Origin: Erythrobacter oryzae
GTDB taxonomy: Bacteria; Pseudomonadota; Alphaproteobacteria; Sphingomonadales; Sphingomonadaceae
Reading direction: 5' to 3'
Length of the DNA stretch: 64,000 nt
Assembly (NCBI RefSeq): GCF_030271515.1
Contig: NZ_JASCXI010000003.1
Span: 434,001-498,000 of the forward strand
Part shown: positions 53,936-62,747 of the stretch, piece after piece
Layout of the letters: every line of letters starts with the position of its first letter
Numbering within the stretch: position 1 is the stretch's first letter
Notes under the pieces: generated by a model
Told to the model about the DNA's origin: nothing
Databases searched by the model: none
The model's input: only the letters and a program-made list of their open reading frames with translations
Made by a program: the position numbers and the translations under genes

Positions 53936-54817
53936 TCAACGCGTCGGGACGGGGACCTCGCCCGAATAGTCGTAGAACCCGCGCCCGGTCTTGCGGCCGA
54001 GCCAGCCAGCCTCGACATATTTCACCAGCAGCGGCGCAGGGCGATACTTGCTGTCGCGGGTGGTGGTGTAGAGCACGTTGATGATGTCGAGGCAGGTGTC
54101 GAGCCCGACGAAATCGGCCAGTTGCAGCGGCCCCATCGGGTGGTTGAGGCCGAGGCGGCAGCCCTTGTCGATATCCTCGATCCCCGCGGTCGACTGCCCG
54201 AGCACGAAGACGGCCTCGTTGATCATCGGCAGGAGGATGCGGTTGACGACGAAGCCGGGTTCGTCCTGCGAGAGCACCACTTCCTTGCCGAGCCCCCGGG
54301 CGAAGGCGGTGACCGCGTCGGTGGTCTCCTTGGCGGTGGCAAGGCCGGGGATCACCTCGATGAGGCCCATCACGGGGACGGGATTGAAGAAGTGCAGCCC
54401 GATGAAGCGCGCCGGATCGGGCGAGTGGTTGGCCATGCGGGTGATCGGGATCGACGAGGTGTTCGACGCCATGATCGCGCCTGTGGCCAGCACCTGGCCC
54501 GCCTTCTCGAAGATCGCGTTCTTGATCTCCTCGCGCTCGGTCGCGGCTTCGATGATGAGGTCGGCCTCGGCGAAGGGGGCGTAATCGGCGACCGGCGTGA
54601 TGCGGGCAAGCAGCTTCTCGGCCTCGTCCGCCTCGATCTTGCCGCGGCCCATGAGTTTGGCGAGCGCCTTCCCGATCGCGGCCTTGCCCGCCTCGGCGCG
54701 GGGGAGGTCGACGTCGGTGAGCATGACGGTCATGCCCTGGGCGGCGCAGGTCTGGGCGATGCCGGTGCCCATCTGACCGGCGCCGATGACGGCGATGTTG
54801 CGCATGGGGCTGGTCAT
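53936..54817 (-). CDS. hbd: 3-hydroxybutyryl-CoA dehydrogenase
   Basis: 293 residues from the ATG at 54817. The NAD-binding start IAVIGAGQMGTGIAQTC and the SNTSSIPIT (~115) and GLHFFNPVPVMGLIEVI (~135-150) segments with the catalytic His and nearby residues are typical of 3HCDH proteins of the short Hbd type. Reduces acetoacetyl-CoA in butyrate/PHB-type metabolism, fitting the scoAB operon elsewhere in the window. Followed (minus strand) by the acidic protein gene. Confidence 0.95.
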   Translation of the reverse strand: MTSPMRNIAVIGAGQMGTGIAQTCAAQGMTVMLTDVDLPRAEAGKAAIGKALAKLMGRGKIEADEAEKLLARITPVADYAPFAEADLIIEAATEREEIKNAIFEKAGQVLATGAIMASNTSSIPITRMANHSPDPARFIGLHFFNPVPVMGLIEVIPGLATAKETTDAVTAFARGLGKEVVLSQDEPGFVVNRILLPMINEAVFVLGQSTAGIEDIDKGCRLGLNHPMGPLQLADFVGLDTCLDIINVLYTTTRDSKYRPAPLLVKYVEAGWLGRKTGRGFYDYSGEVPVPTR

Positions 54818-54880
54818 GGGGAGTCGGTTCCTTCGCAGGTGCAGCAAGGCTGCCGCCCTAGCGGGGAACGCAGGCCTTGC

Positions 54881-55456
54881 CTAGCGGTTTGCCCCGGGAA
54901 CCCACTTCACGTCTTTCCGTCCGTCATCATTCGCGACGCGGGCGAGGACGAAGAGCAGGTCGGAGAGGCGGTTGATATAGGCGAGGGCCGCCGGATTGAC
55001 CGCGTCTTCGGCCGCCAGCGCCACCATCGCGCGCTCGGCGGCGCGGGTGGTGGCACGGGCGATGTGGACGCGCGCCGCCGCCTCGCTCCCGCCGGGCAGG
55101 ACGAAGCTGGTGAGCGGTTCGAGCCGCTCGTTGAGCGCGTCGATCTGCGCCTCGATCCACAGCGGCTGGCTCGGGACGATGCGCAGCACCATCTCGGACG
55201 GGGTAAAGTCGCCGTCGGCACTGGGGGTCGCAAGGTCGGCCCCGAGGTCGAACAGATCGTTCTGGACGCGAGTCAGGAGCGCCTTCTCGGCCTCGCCTTC
55301 GAGCGCGCAGATGGCGAGGCCGATGGCGCTGTTCGCCTCGTCGACCAGGCCCATGGCGGCGATGCGCGCGGAGTGCTTGGGGCAGCGCGAGCCGTCGACG
55401 AGGCCCGTCGTGCCGTCGTCACCCGTGCGGGTGTAGATGCGGTTCAGCTTGACCAT
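54881..55456 (-). CDS. Cob(I)yrinic acid a,c-diamide adenosyltransferase (PduO type)
   Basis: 191 residues. The N-terminal RIYTRTGDDGTTGLVDGSR binds ATP, RATTRAAERAMVAL (~138-151) has the conserved Arg/Glu pair, and YINRLSDLLFVLAR the C-terminal signature. It attaches the adenosyl group to corrinoid cobalt to give coenzyme B12. Sits directly upstream of hbd (minus strand), a pairing seen in alphaproteobacteria with methylmalonyl/ethylmalonyl-type pathways. Confidence 0.93.
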   Translation of the reverse strand: MVKLNRIYTRTGDDGTTGLVDGSRCPKHSARIAAMGLVDEANSAIGLAICALEGEAEKALLTRVQNDLFDLGADLATPSADGDFTPSEMVLRIVPSQPLWIEAQIDALNERLEPLTSFVLPGGSEAAARVHIARATTRAAERAMVALAAEDAVNPAALAYINRLSDLLFVLARVANDDGRKDVKWVPGANR

Positions 55457-55467
55457 CGAAGGGGCGT

Positions 55468-55698
55468 TTAGCGCGACACCGCCAGCAGGATCGCGACCAC
55501 CACGATCGCCAGCCCCTGATACTTGATGCGCGCGAACATCGCCTTGTTCTGGGCGAGCTGCATGTCGGTCGCGGTGCTGCCTTCCCCGGTCTCGAGGTCG
55601 ATCTTGGTCGTCTGGAGAAAGGCGATGATGCCCTTGACCAGCGAGAAGGCGGTGAGGCCCATGAGGATCAGGAGCGCGGGGATGAGGACATAGGTCAT
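55468..55698 (-). CDS. Twin-transmembrane HIG1-like protein
   Basis: 76 residues with two helices (ALLILMGLTAFSLVKGIIAFL, ~6-26; YQGLAIVVVAILLAV, ~60-74) and a polar loop ending QNKAMFARIKYQGLA, which resembles the HIG1 domain. Short membrane proteins of this type often associate with respiratory complexes. Lies just upstream of the adenosyltransferase gene on the same strand; whether the two are functionally linked is unknown. Confidence 0.72.
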   Translation of the reverse strand: MTYVLIPALLILMGLTAFSLVKGIIAFLQTTKIDLETGEGSTATDMQLAQNKAMFARIKYQGLAIVVVAILLAVSR

Positions 55699-55723
55699 GG
55701 GTGTCTAAATGGACGCTTGGGGC

Positions 55724-56566
55724 TCAGGTTCCAAGTGACAAAAGTTGCACACGCAGTTGTTCGGCGAGCATCCGCCCGTCCTCGCCCGCTTCGCGCCGCT
55801 CGGTCAGTGCGGGGGAGCCGCGGCGTTTGGCGAGCTTCTCGCCATCCTCGCCGAGCAGCAGCGGGTGGTGATGCCAGCGTGGCACCGGCAGGCCGAGCAG
55901 GGCTTGCAGCGTGCGGTGGACATGGCTCGCGGCGAACAGGTCCGCGCCGCGCGTCACCAGCGTCACGCCGTCCGCCGCATCGTCGAGCGTGACAGCGAGG
56001 TGGTAGGAGGCGGGCAGGTCCTTGCGCACGAGCACCACATCGCCGAGGAGGGAGAGGTCCACGGCTTGCGGTCCGGCCAGGGCATCCTCCCACACCAGCG
56101 GTCCGGTTGCCGCCAGTGCCTTCGCGCTGTCCAGCCGCCAAGCCGCGGGGCGTAACGGGTCGGGCGGGCGGTGCTTGCAGGTGCCGGGGTAGATCAGGCC
56201 ATCGGAGCCCTCGACCGCGCCTGCCTCCTCGATTTCCTTGCGGGTGCAGGTGCAGGGGTAAAGCAGCCCCTTCGCCTTCAGCGCCTCGGCCGCCGCGGCA
56301 TAGCTGGTGAGGCGGGTGGATTGGGCCCGGACCTCCTCCCACTCCAGCCCCAGCCATTCCAGATCGCGGCGGAAATCGTCGGCGAGTTCGGGGCGTGACC
56401 TCGGCCCGTCGATGTCCTCGATCCGCAGCAGGAACCGCCCGCCGCCGGCGCGCGCCAGATCATGTGCCACGATCGCCGAGAGCGCATGGCCGAGGTGCAA
56501 CCGCCCGTTGGGGCTCGGCGCGAAACGGGTCACGGGTGGGGCGGGGCGGTCCATCGCGCCGCCCAT
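55724..56566 (-). CDS. gluQ: Glutamyl-Q tRNA(Asp) synthetase
   Basis: 280 residues (or 276 from the ATG at 56554), short like other GluQRS and lacking the anticodon-binding half of GluRS. The HIGH box is HLGH (24-27) after RFAPSPNGRLHLG; CTCTRKEI (~107) with a nearby C (GTCKHR) is the zinc site; the KMSKS region reads EKLAKRRGS. It attaches Glu to queuosine of tRNA-Asp. Divergent from the HNH gene with a DnaA-box-like palindrome between them. Confidence 0.93.
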   Translation of the reverse strand: MGGAMDRPAPPVTRFAPSPNGRLHLGHALSAIVAHDLARAGGGRFLLRIEDIDGPRSRPELADDFRRDLEWLGLEWEEVRAQSTRLTSYAAAAEALKAKGLLYPCTCTRKEIEEAGAVEGSDGLIYPGTCKHRPPDPLRPAAWRLDSAKALAATGPLVWEDALAGPQAVDLSLLGDVVLVRKDLPASYHLAVTLDDAADGVTLVTRGADLFAASHVHRTLQALLGLPVPRWHHHPLLLGEDGEKLAKRRGSPALTERREAGEDGRMLAEQLRVQLLSLGT

Positions 56567-56588
56567 GCCACACGACAGAATGTTTCGC

Positions 56589-56624
56589 TATCCACAGGTC
56601 ATGCACAGGCTATCCCTGTGGATA
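56589..56624. promoter_or_regulatory. Inverted repeat with DnaA-box-like arms
   Basis: TATCCACAGG (56589-56598) and CCTGTGGATA (56615-56624) are perfect inverted arms 16 bases apart. Each arm contains a sequence one base from the DnaA consensus TTATCCACA (CTATCCACA on plus; ATATCCACA on minus). It lies between divergent gluQ and the HNH endonuclease gene. It could be DnaA sites, a hairpin, or a general operator. Confidence 0.35.
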
Positions 56625-56697
56625 TGCGCCCTGTCACGGGTTTGACTCTTTGCCCTGCCACGTCAGGATGGAGGTCAATCAGGGAGGAACGCGCGTC

Positions 56698-57306
56698 GTG
56701 TTCAATGCCGAACTGATCGAGAGAGTGGCGAAGTTCCGCGGGATCGACGAGGATCCGACGCGCAATCTTTCGGCCTGCCCGGCGCTGGTGCTCAACGCCG
56801 ATTACACCCCGCTGTCCTACTACCCGCTCTCGCTCTGGCCGTGGCAGACCGCGATCAAGGCGGTGTTTCTCGACCGGGTGGACATCGTCGCGAGCTACGA
56901 CCGCGAGGTGCACTCGCCCAGCTTCGACATGAAGATCCCGAGCGTCATCGCGCTCAGGCAATATGTGAAGCACTCCGAGTTTCCCGCCTTCACCCGCTTC
57001 AACGTGTTCCTGCGCGACCGCTTCCAGTGCCAATATTGCGGCAGCCACGATCACCTGACCTTCGACCACGTCACCCCGCGCCGCCTCGGGGGCCGGACGA
57101 CGTGGGAGAACATCATCACCGCCTGCGCGCCGTGCAACATGAAGAAGGGCGGAAGGACGCCGAAGCAGGCGGGCATGGGCCTCCACCAGCCCCCGATCCG
57201 CCCGACCTCATGGCAATTGCAACAGGCGGGCAAGCTGTTCCCGCCGAACTACCTCCACGAAACCTGGCGCGACTGGCTCTATTGGGATGTCGAACTGGAG
57301 GCGTAA
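56698..57306 (+). CDS. HNH endonuclease
   Basis: 202 residues from the GTG at 56698, preceded by GGGAGG and matching the usual start FNAELIERV; an ATG at 56668 would add ten residues with a poor ribosome site. The HNH module is at ~110-150: CQYCGSHDHLTFDHVTPRR, then WENIITACAPCNMKKGG, giving the two CxxC zinc pairs and the His/Asn/His core. The upstream ALVLNADYTPLSYYPLSLW belongs to a widespread alphaproteobacterial HNH family of unknown role. Not a homing endonuclease neighbourhood. Confidence 0.85.
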   Translation: MFNAELIERVAKFRGIDEDPTRNLSACPALVLNADYTPLSYYPLSLWPWQTAIKAVFLDRVDIVASYDREVHSPSFDMKIPSVIALRQYVKHSEFPAFTRFNVFLRDRFQCQYCGSHDHLTFDHVTPRRLGGRTTWENIITACAPCNMKKGGRTPKQAGMGLHQPPIRPTSWQLQQAGKLFPPNYLHETWRDWLYWDVELEA

Positions 57307-57412
57307 GGCGGGCACCGTCTGCTTTGCGGCTTCCATGGAAAAATGCTGCCGTTCGGGAATCGACCCCGGAGCGGTCATTGAATTCCATCGCTTTCCCCAC
57401 TGTACCTCGTCG

Positions 57413-58138
57413 TCAGACAATCTCCTTCGCCTGATAAATCTTTGGCATGCTTAGGCCAGCATTTTGAACGCAGTCGACAAATTCGTTGGAGAACATGATT
57501 ATAAATTCGTTGAACAACCGTTCGCGCCATACATGCGCACCGTCAAAAGCAACCTTCTGAAAATGTGATTGGACAGCATCGCCCTTCGTCACCTTGCTGA
57601 AGTTGTAACGCTCGCCAGGAGCCAGTTTCGGCATCACTCCGTTTATATCGATATAGCTGTTGCGGTAGTTCGTGACCACGAAGGTGAAGAATGTTTTCGG
57701 ATAGATGGACCGGGGCATCACGATATCGATTGGGAAAAATTGATGCGCCCCGCCGTCAAGGGCCTCAATTATAGCCCTCATATCTTCGCTGACAGCGAGA
57801 ATTCGGTCGTTGAGCATAATCAAATCGCCCAACTGCTTGTACGACTTTGAGGCATTGAACGACCTAGGAGCCTCTTGATCCATGACCGGAGTGATCGGAG
57901 GCAAATCTGGGGCGACGGTTGTGCCAACCTCCCGTATGTACTTCAGAGAGACAAAATACCCATACCTCGTTACGTCGCCGACAGGCATCAATTCTTTCTG
58001 ACGATCTACTGGCAAGGCTGTTATGTAATCTTTCAATCTACCGTCCCAACCAATCACTTGTGGTTTGTCGCCATCCTCGAACTCACCATCAGGCCAGAAT
58101 TCACCAAACCCGCTGGGCAAACTCATAATCCAAACCAT
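57413..58138 (-). CDS. Imm11-like (DUF1629) protein in an AT-richer islet
   Basis: 241 residues. The core LNDRILAVSEDMRAIIEAL with GAHQFFPIDIVMP and a late NEFIIMFSNEFVDCVQNAG resembles Imm11/DUF1629 proteins, which neutralise polymorphic toxins. Base composition is visibly lower in G+C than the neighbours and codon use is relaxed, which suggests acquisition. No toxin gene lies beside it: the next genes are a conserved HNH protein and prs. Family call is from pattern only. The ~300 bases after its start (58139-58441) hold no gene. Confidence 0.65.
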   Translation of the reverse strand: MVWIMSLPSGFGEFWPDGEFEDGDKPQVIGWDGRLKDYITALPVDRQKELMPVGDVTRYGYFVSLKYIREVGTTVAPDLPPITPVMDQEAPRSFNASKSYKQLGDLIMLNDRILAVSEDMRAIIEALDGGAHQFFPIDIVMPRSIYPKTFFTFVVTNYRNSYIDINGVMPKLAPGERYNFSKVTKGDAVQSHFQKVAFDGAHVWRERLFNEFIIMFSNEFVDCVQNAGLSMPKIYQAKEIV

Positions 58139-58300
58139 TAATCAATCTCCGAAATAGAGCGCGGCCACCATATTGACAGAGGGCTCGCAATCCAAAGGTA
58201 AGTTGTTAGCTGCGATCACTTAACGATAGCCAAATCCGGGCTCGACTTGCGTGTTCGGTAAAGGCCGCCATTCCGCATTCCACCCACAACCGGCCATTCG

Positions 58301-58331
58301 CGACCGCGCTGCAAATGCCCGAAAGCGGTCG
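58301..58331. repeat. Short inverted repeat in the gap before prs
   Basis: CGACCGC (58301-58307) and GCGGTCG (58325-58331) frame GCTGCAAATGCCCGAAA. The surrounding TTCGCGACCGCGCTGCAAATGCCC-like text recalls a dispersed sphingomonad sequence (from memory, unverified). The rest of 58139-58441 shows no gene; its left half is AT-richer and its right half holds the prs promoter region. Confidence 0.3.
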
Positions 58332-58441
58332 TGCTGGGACTGCGGCACCCTTGCCTGACGAGAACCCGCCCTCTGCGCGTTGCAATTCCATGACGCATCG
58401 CTAGGCGGGTCGCATCACGCGCCAACGGGGATTCGCGACCG

Positions 58442-59377
58442 ATGAAGATCATGTCCGGCAATTCGAACCTGCCGCTCGCCCGGGCGATTGCCGCCTATCT
58501 CGAAATCCCGCTGACCGACGCCAGCGTGCGGCGCTTCTCCGATGAAGAGGTCTTCGTCGAGATCCACGAGAACGTGCGCGGGGAGGACGTGTTCGTCGTC
58601 CAGCCGACCAACTTCCCGGCGAACGACAACCTGATGGAACTGCTGATCTGCATCGACGCGCTACGCCGCGCCTCGGCCAAGCGGATCACCGCGGTGGTGC
58701 CCTATTTCGGCTATGCCCGGCAGGACCGGAAGCCCGGCCCGCGCACGCCGATCTCGGCCAAGCTGGTGGCGAACCTCATCACCGAGGCAGGCGCCGACCG
58801 GATGCTGGCGGTCGACCTCCACGCGGGCCAGATCCAGGGCTTCTTCGATATCCCGACCGACAACCTCTATGCCGCCCCCGTCATGGCCGCCGACATCCAG
58901 GCGCGTTATGGCGACCAGCAGCTGATGGTGGTCTCGCCCGACGTTGGCGGCGTGGTGCGCGCCCGCGCGCTGGCCAAGCGGCTCGACAACGCCCCGCTGG
59001 CGATCGTCGACAAGCGGCGTGATCGTCCGGGCGAGAGCGAGGTGATGAATATCATCGGCGACGTCTCCGGCCGGCACTGCATCCTGATCGACGACATCGT
59101 CGATTCGGGCGGCACGCTGTGCAACGCGGCCGAGGCGCTGCTCGAGGGCGGGGCGAAGTCGGTCGCGGCCTATATTACCCACGGCGTGCTGTCGGGCGGG
59201 GCGGTGGCGCGCATCAACGGCTCGGCGCTCAAGGAGCTGGTGATCACCGACTCGATCCGCCCGACCGAGGCGACCGAACAGTCCGACCGCATCCGCGTGC
59301 TGCCGATTGCCCCGCTGGTGGGCGAGGCGATCCGGCGGATTGCGGACGAGAGCTCGGTCAGCTCGCTGTTCGACTGA
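58442..59377 (+). CDS. prs: Ribose-phosphate pyrophosphokinase
   Basis: 311 residues, the usual length. [24 protein letters not shown] (~27-50), the catalytic flexible loop [18 protein letters not shown] (~92-109), [18 protein letters not shown] (~123-140) and the PRPP-binding [10 protein letters not shown] (~216-225) are all in place. Makes PRPP for nucleotide, His and Trp synthesis. The TGA is overlapped by the ATG of the next gene. Confidence 0.97.
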   Translation: MKIMSGNSNLPLARAIAAYLEIPLTDASVRRFSDEEVFVEIHENVRGEDVFVVQPTNFPANDNLMELLICIDALRRASAKRITAVVPYFGYARQDRKPGPRTPISAKLVANLITEAGADRMLAVDLHAGQIQGFFDIPTDNLYAAPVMAADIQARYGDQQLMVVSPDVGGVVRARALAKRLDNAPLAIVDKRRDRPGESEVMNIIGDVSGRHCILIDDIVDSGGTLCNAAEALLEGGAKSVAAYITHGVLSGGAVARINGSALKELVITDSIRPTEATEQSDRIRVLPIAPLVGEAIRRIADESSVSSLFD

Positions 59378-59730
59378 TGTTTGACCCTGCCGAAGTGCGC
59401 GGCCTGCTAATCGAAGCGGCCCGCCAGCGGCAGACCTTCACCTACGGCGCGCTGCTCGGCATCCTCGGCCACACCTTCACGCGCCCACTGATGCGCCAGC
59501 TGTGCAAGGTGCTCGACCGGATTGACGAGGACGGTCGGGCGGCGGGCGAGCCGGGGCTGGCGGTGCTGGTCGTGCGCCAGTCGGACGGGCTGCCGGGGCA
59601 GGGCTGGTTCGTCAGCCGCACCGGCGTCTACGACGACCTGCCGCTGGAGTGGGAGGGGCCGGAGGCGCGGCGCTATACTCAGGCTCGACAGGCCGAAGCC
59701 TTCGATTATTGGGAAGCGCATGACCGATAA
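59377..59730 (+). CDS. Small conserved protein of unknown function next to prs
   Basis: 117 residues starting on the last base of the prs stop. LIEAARQRQTFTYGALLGIL, TRPLMRQLCKVLDRIDED and VRQSDGLPGQGWFV look ordered and conserved in style (helix-turn-helix-like first half), but I do not know the family. The last 11 bases overlap the start of the phosphatase gene, so the three genes 58442-60490 are translationally coupled. Confidence 0.75.
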   Translation: MFDPAEVRGLLIEAARQRQTFTYGALLGILGHTFTRPLMRQLCKVLDRIDEDGRAAGEPGLAVLVVRQSDGLPGQGWFVSRTGVYDDLPLEWEGPEARRYTQARQAEAFDYWEAHDR

Positions 59731-60490
59731 AGACCTCGCCCTCGCCCTGCGCCTTGCCGATGCCGCCGGGGCCGCGATCCGCCCCCTGTTCCGCGGCCAG
59801 TGGTCCGAGGAGCGCAAGGCCGACCGCTCCTACGTCACCGAAGCCGACCGCGCCGCCGAGGCCGCTATGCGCAAGCTGATCGAGGCGGAATTCCCGCGCG
59901 ACGGCATCATCGGCGAGGAATACGGCACCCGCAACGAGGGCGCGGGGCGGCAATGGGTGCTCGACCCGATCGACGGCACCACCAGCTTCATCGCGGGCCG
60001 CCCGATCTTCGGCACGCTGATCGCATTGCTGCAGGATGGTTGGCCGGTGCTCGGGATCATCGACCAGCCGGTGAGCGGCGAGCGCTGGGTGGGCCGCATC
60101 GGCCAGCCGACGCTGTTCAACGGCAAGCCCGCGCAGACCAAACCCCTGAAGGAGCTGTCGGACGCGGTGCTCGCCACCACCAGCCCGCATCTCTTCACCA
60201 ATGAGGAGGCCGACGCCTTCATGTCGGTCGCCAAGCAGGTGGCGGAGAAGAAGATCGTGTTCGGCGGGGACTGCTACAATTACGGCCTCGTCGCCAGCGG
60301 CCATGTCGACATCGTGATCGAGGCGGGTCTCAAGCTCTATGACTACGCCGCGCTGGTGCCGGTGGTGGAGGGCGCGGGCGGGATGATGGCCGACTGGCAG
60401 GGCAACCCGCTCGATGCGGGCTCCGACGGCACGGTGATCGCGCTCGGCGATCCGGCGCGGCTCGAGGATGTGCTCGAGGCGATGGGCTAG
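59720..60490 (+). CDS. hisN: Inositol-monophosphatase-family phosphatase, probably histidinol-phosphatase
   Basis: 256 residues. Metal motifs are GEEYG (Glu66-Glu67) and DPIDGTTSF (~83-91), then the C-terminal DYAALVPVVEGAGG that completes the FIG/IMPase fold. The HisN type is suggested by size and by GIIGEEYGTRNEGAG; histidinol phosphate, inositol phosphate or PAP could be the substrate. Its ATG at 59720 overlaps the preceding gene. Follows prs, so a histidine/PRPP link is attractive. Confidence 0.85.
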   Translation: MTDKDLALALRLADAAGAAIRPLFRGQWSEERKADRSYVTEADRAAEAAMRKLIEAEFPRDGIIGEEYGTRNEGAGRQWVLDPIDGTTSFIAGRPIFGTLIALLQDGWPVLGIIDQPVSGERWVGRIGQPTLFNGKPAQTKPLKELSDAVLATTSPHLFTNEEADAFMSVAKQVAEKKIVFGGDCYNYGLVASGHVDIVIEAGLKLYDYAALVPVVEGAGGMMADWQGNPLDAGSDGTVIALGDPARLEDVLEAMG

Positions 60491-60491
60491 G

Positions 60492-60896
60492 GTGCTCCTG
60501 TTCGTCTACGGCGTGCTGCGCGAGGGGCTGGGCGACTGGCCGTTCCTCGCCGGGATCGGCCCCGGACGGACCGCGACCGCCAGCGGCGCGCTGTTCGCGA
60601 TTCCCGATCCGCAGGGCTGGTATCCCGCGCTCGTGCCGGGCGAGGGCACGGTGATCGGCGCGGTGCGCGATGCGAGCCGCATCGACATGGCCGCGGTCGA
60701 TGCCTTCGAAGGCGCGGACTACGCCCGCCGCCCGATCTCCGTCCTGTGCGCGGGCGAGACGATCATGGCCGAGGCCTACCTCTGGACCGCGCCGCTCCCC
60801 GCCAGGGCCCCGCGCATCGCCCATGGCGATTTCGCGCGCTGGCTCGCCGAGACCGGCCGCGCGCCCCTCGGGAACACCCCTAGCCGCGCGCGGTAG
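60492..60896 (+). CDS. Gamma-glutamylcyclotransferase-like protein (AIG2/GGCT fold)
   Basis: 134 residues from the GTG at 60492, one base after the phosphatase stop. LLFVYGVLREG at the start carries the YGxL phosphate/substrate loop, and AAVDAFEGADYARRPISVLC has the conserved Glu-containing segment of the BtrG/GGCT-like fold. Reactions in this fold release 5-oxoproline from gamma-glutamyl compounds, but many members are unassigned. The next gene follows after ~65 bases. Confidence 0.78.
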   Translation: MLLFVYGVLREGLGDWPFLAGIGPGRTATASGALFAIPDPQGWYPALVPGEGTVIGAVRDASRIDMAAVDAFEGADYARRPISVLCAGETIMAEAYLWTAPLPARAPRIAHGDFARWLAETGRAPLGNTPSRAR

Positions 60897-60960
60897 GCCC
60901 TTAACGGGCTTGGTTAATAACTCCCGGTCAGTGGCCCCATCCGGCGGTCCGGGAGACATC

Positions 60961-62346
60961 ATGACCAAGCAGCTCAAAGCCATCGCCGGTGCCCGCACCA
61001 TCCTCGAAAACGCCCTTCGCGCCCACGAAGCGGGCGATCTCGCCGCTGCCGAGGCGGGCTATGCCATGGTTATCGAGGCCGGTTACCGCCTCGCGGACGT
61101 GCTGCCGATCCTCGCCGGGATGCTCGGCCAGCGCGGCGCGGATGAAGAGGCACTGGCGCTGTGGGAGCGGCTGCTGACGATCGACCCGGGCAACGCGGTG
61201 GCGCTGCACGAACAGGGCCTGATCTTCGCCCGCACCGGCCAGCGCGACCGTGCCATCGCCGCGCTCGAGGCGAGCTGCGCCGCCGATCCCGCCAATGCCG
61301 TGGCCGCCAACAACCTCGCGGTGTTCCTCGCCGATGCGGGGCGCAAGCACGAGGCTTTGGGCAAGTTCCGCGCGGCGCTCGCGCTCCAGCCGGGCAACAT
61401 CCATATCGAGCACCAGATCCGCCGGTTGTGCGCCGAGCTGGTGCCCTTCTGGCATATCCCCATGCTCAACGACACGCGCCGCAACGATGCCTTCGAGGCG
61501 GCGATCATCGCTGCGATTGCGGCCAAGGGCCACGAAGCGCGGGTGCTCGACATCGGCACCGGCAGCGGCCTGCTGTCGATGATGGCCGCGCGCGCCGGGG
61601 CGCTCTCGGTGACCGCCTGCGAAATGGTGCCGGTGATCGCCGACACCGCCCGCGCGATCATTGCAGGCAACGGCCATGCCGAGCGCATCACCGTCCACAC
61701 CGCCCCCTCGGGCGCGCTTGAGGTGGGCGAACACCTGCCCGCGCGCGCCGACATCCTCGTTTCGGAAATCCTCTCGAGCGACCTCCTCACCGAAAAGGTG
61801 ATCGACACCTTCGAGGATGCCCATGCGCGCCTCCTCGCGCCCGATGCCATCGTCATCCCGCGCGCGGCGGCTGCCATCGGGTGCCTGGTCGAGAGCCGGG
61901 TGCTCGAGGACTATGTCTTCGTCGGCGAGGTCTCGGGCTTCGACGTCTCGGCCTTCGGGGGGCTGGCCTCGCAGAAGCTGCCGATCCACGGCACCATGAC
62001 CGGCTGGAAGCGCCTGTCGGGCGATGTTGAGCTCATGCGGATCGACCTCACCCGCAAGGCCCATCCGGCCGACCTGCAACTGCTCAGCATCCCCGTGGCG
62101 GCCGACGGGGTCGCGGCGGGGATCGTGCAGTGGATGCAGGTGGATCTGGCCGAGGGCATCACCTTCGACAATCACCCCGACGGCTACACCGATGGCGGCT
62201 GGTTGCAGGTGCTCCACGCCTTCCCCCAGCCGATCGCAGTGCGCGCGGGCGACGTGCTGCATCTGGCCGCGGGGCACGACCGGGTGACGCTGATCCTGCG
62301 CCCGCTCGAGCTGGCGACCGCCGAAGCGCGCGCCAATGCCGCCTGA
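60961..62346 (+). CDS. TPR-containing protein arginine methyltransferase-like protein
   Basis: 461 residues. Residues ~10-150 are TPR-like helical repeats (DLAAAEAGYAMVIEAG, AVALHEQGLIFARTG, AVAANNLAVFLADAG). The C-terminal part is a PRMT-type methyltransferase: motif I VLDIGTGSGLLSMMAARAGA (~194), the post-I acidic ACEMVPVIADTA, and a double-E-like loop SEILSSDLLTE (~266-276). The plan (TPR plus PRMT) matches eukaryotic PRMT9/PRMT7-type proteins and is unusual for a bacterium. The protein substrate is unknown. Start ATG at 60961; upstream text is a shadow frame. Confidence 0.8.
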   Translation: MTKQLKAIAGARTILENALRAHEAGDLAAAEAGYAMVIEAGYRLADVLPILAGMLGQRGADEEALALWERLLTIDPGNAVALHEQGLIFARTGQRDRAIAALEASCAADPANAVAANNLAVFLADAGRKHEALGKFRAALALQPGNIHIEHQIRRLCAELVPFWHIPMLNDTRRNDAFEAAIIAAIAAKGHEARVLDIGTGSGLLSMMAARAGALSVTACEMVPVIADTARAIIAGNGHAERITVHTAPSGALEVGEHLPARADILVSEILSSDLLTEKVIDTFEDAHARLLAPDAIVIPRAAAAIGCLVESRVLEDYVFVGEVSGFDVSAFGGLASQKLPIHGTMTGWKRLSGDVELMRIDLTRKAHPADLQLLSIPVAADGVAAGIVQWMQVDLAEGITFDNHPDGYTDGGWLQVLHAFPQPIAVRAGDVLHLAAGHDRVTLILRPLELATAEARANAA

Positions 62347-62493
62347 GCGAGGGCAGGGCGGGCGCGCCTTCCCCCTTGCCTTTCGCGGCTCTCCCGCCTA
62401 AGCGCGCGCACTTCACTGACACGAATCAATCAGCCAGCCTGGCGACAAGGGCTGCCATGGCCGGTTCCGACGTGTCTCGATCAGGAGATGAAA

Positions 62494-62697
62494 ATGCCCA
62501 AGCTGAAGACCAAGAGCGGTGTGAAGAAGCGCTTCAAGATCACCGCAACCGGCAAGGTCAAGCACGGCGTCGCTGGCAAGCGTCACCGTCTGATCAGCCA
62601 CAACGCCAAGTATATCCGCACCAACCGCGGCACCTCGGTCCTGTCGGCCAATGATACGCCGACGATCAAGAAGTGGGCGCCCTACGGGCTGGATTGA
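62494..62697 (+). CDS. rpmI: Ribosomal protein bL35
   Basis: 67 residues from the ATG at 62494, which gives the canonical [15 protein letters not shown] start with AGGAG six bases upstream; an in-frame ATG at 62488 overlaps that site. [20 protein letters not shown] is the bL35 core. The infC gene that usually precedes it is absent from this location. rplT follows after 50 bases. Confidence 0.97.
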   Translation: MPKLKTKSGVKKRFKITATGKVKHGVAGKRHRLISHNAKYIRTNRGTSVLSANDTPTIKKWAPYGLD

Positions 62698-62747
62698 TGC
62701 GAGCGGGCTCCGGCCCTCACGCACCTTAGAAACAAGGATATACTGAT

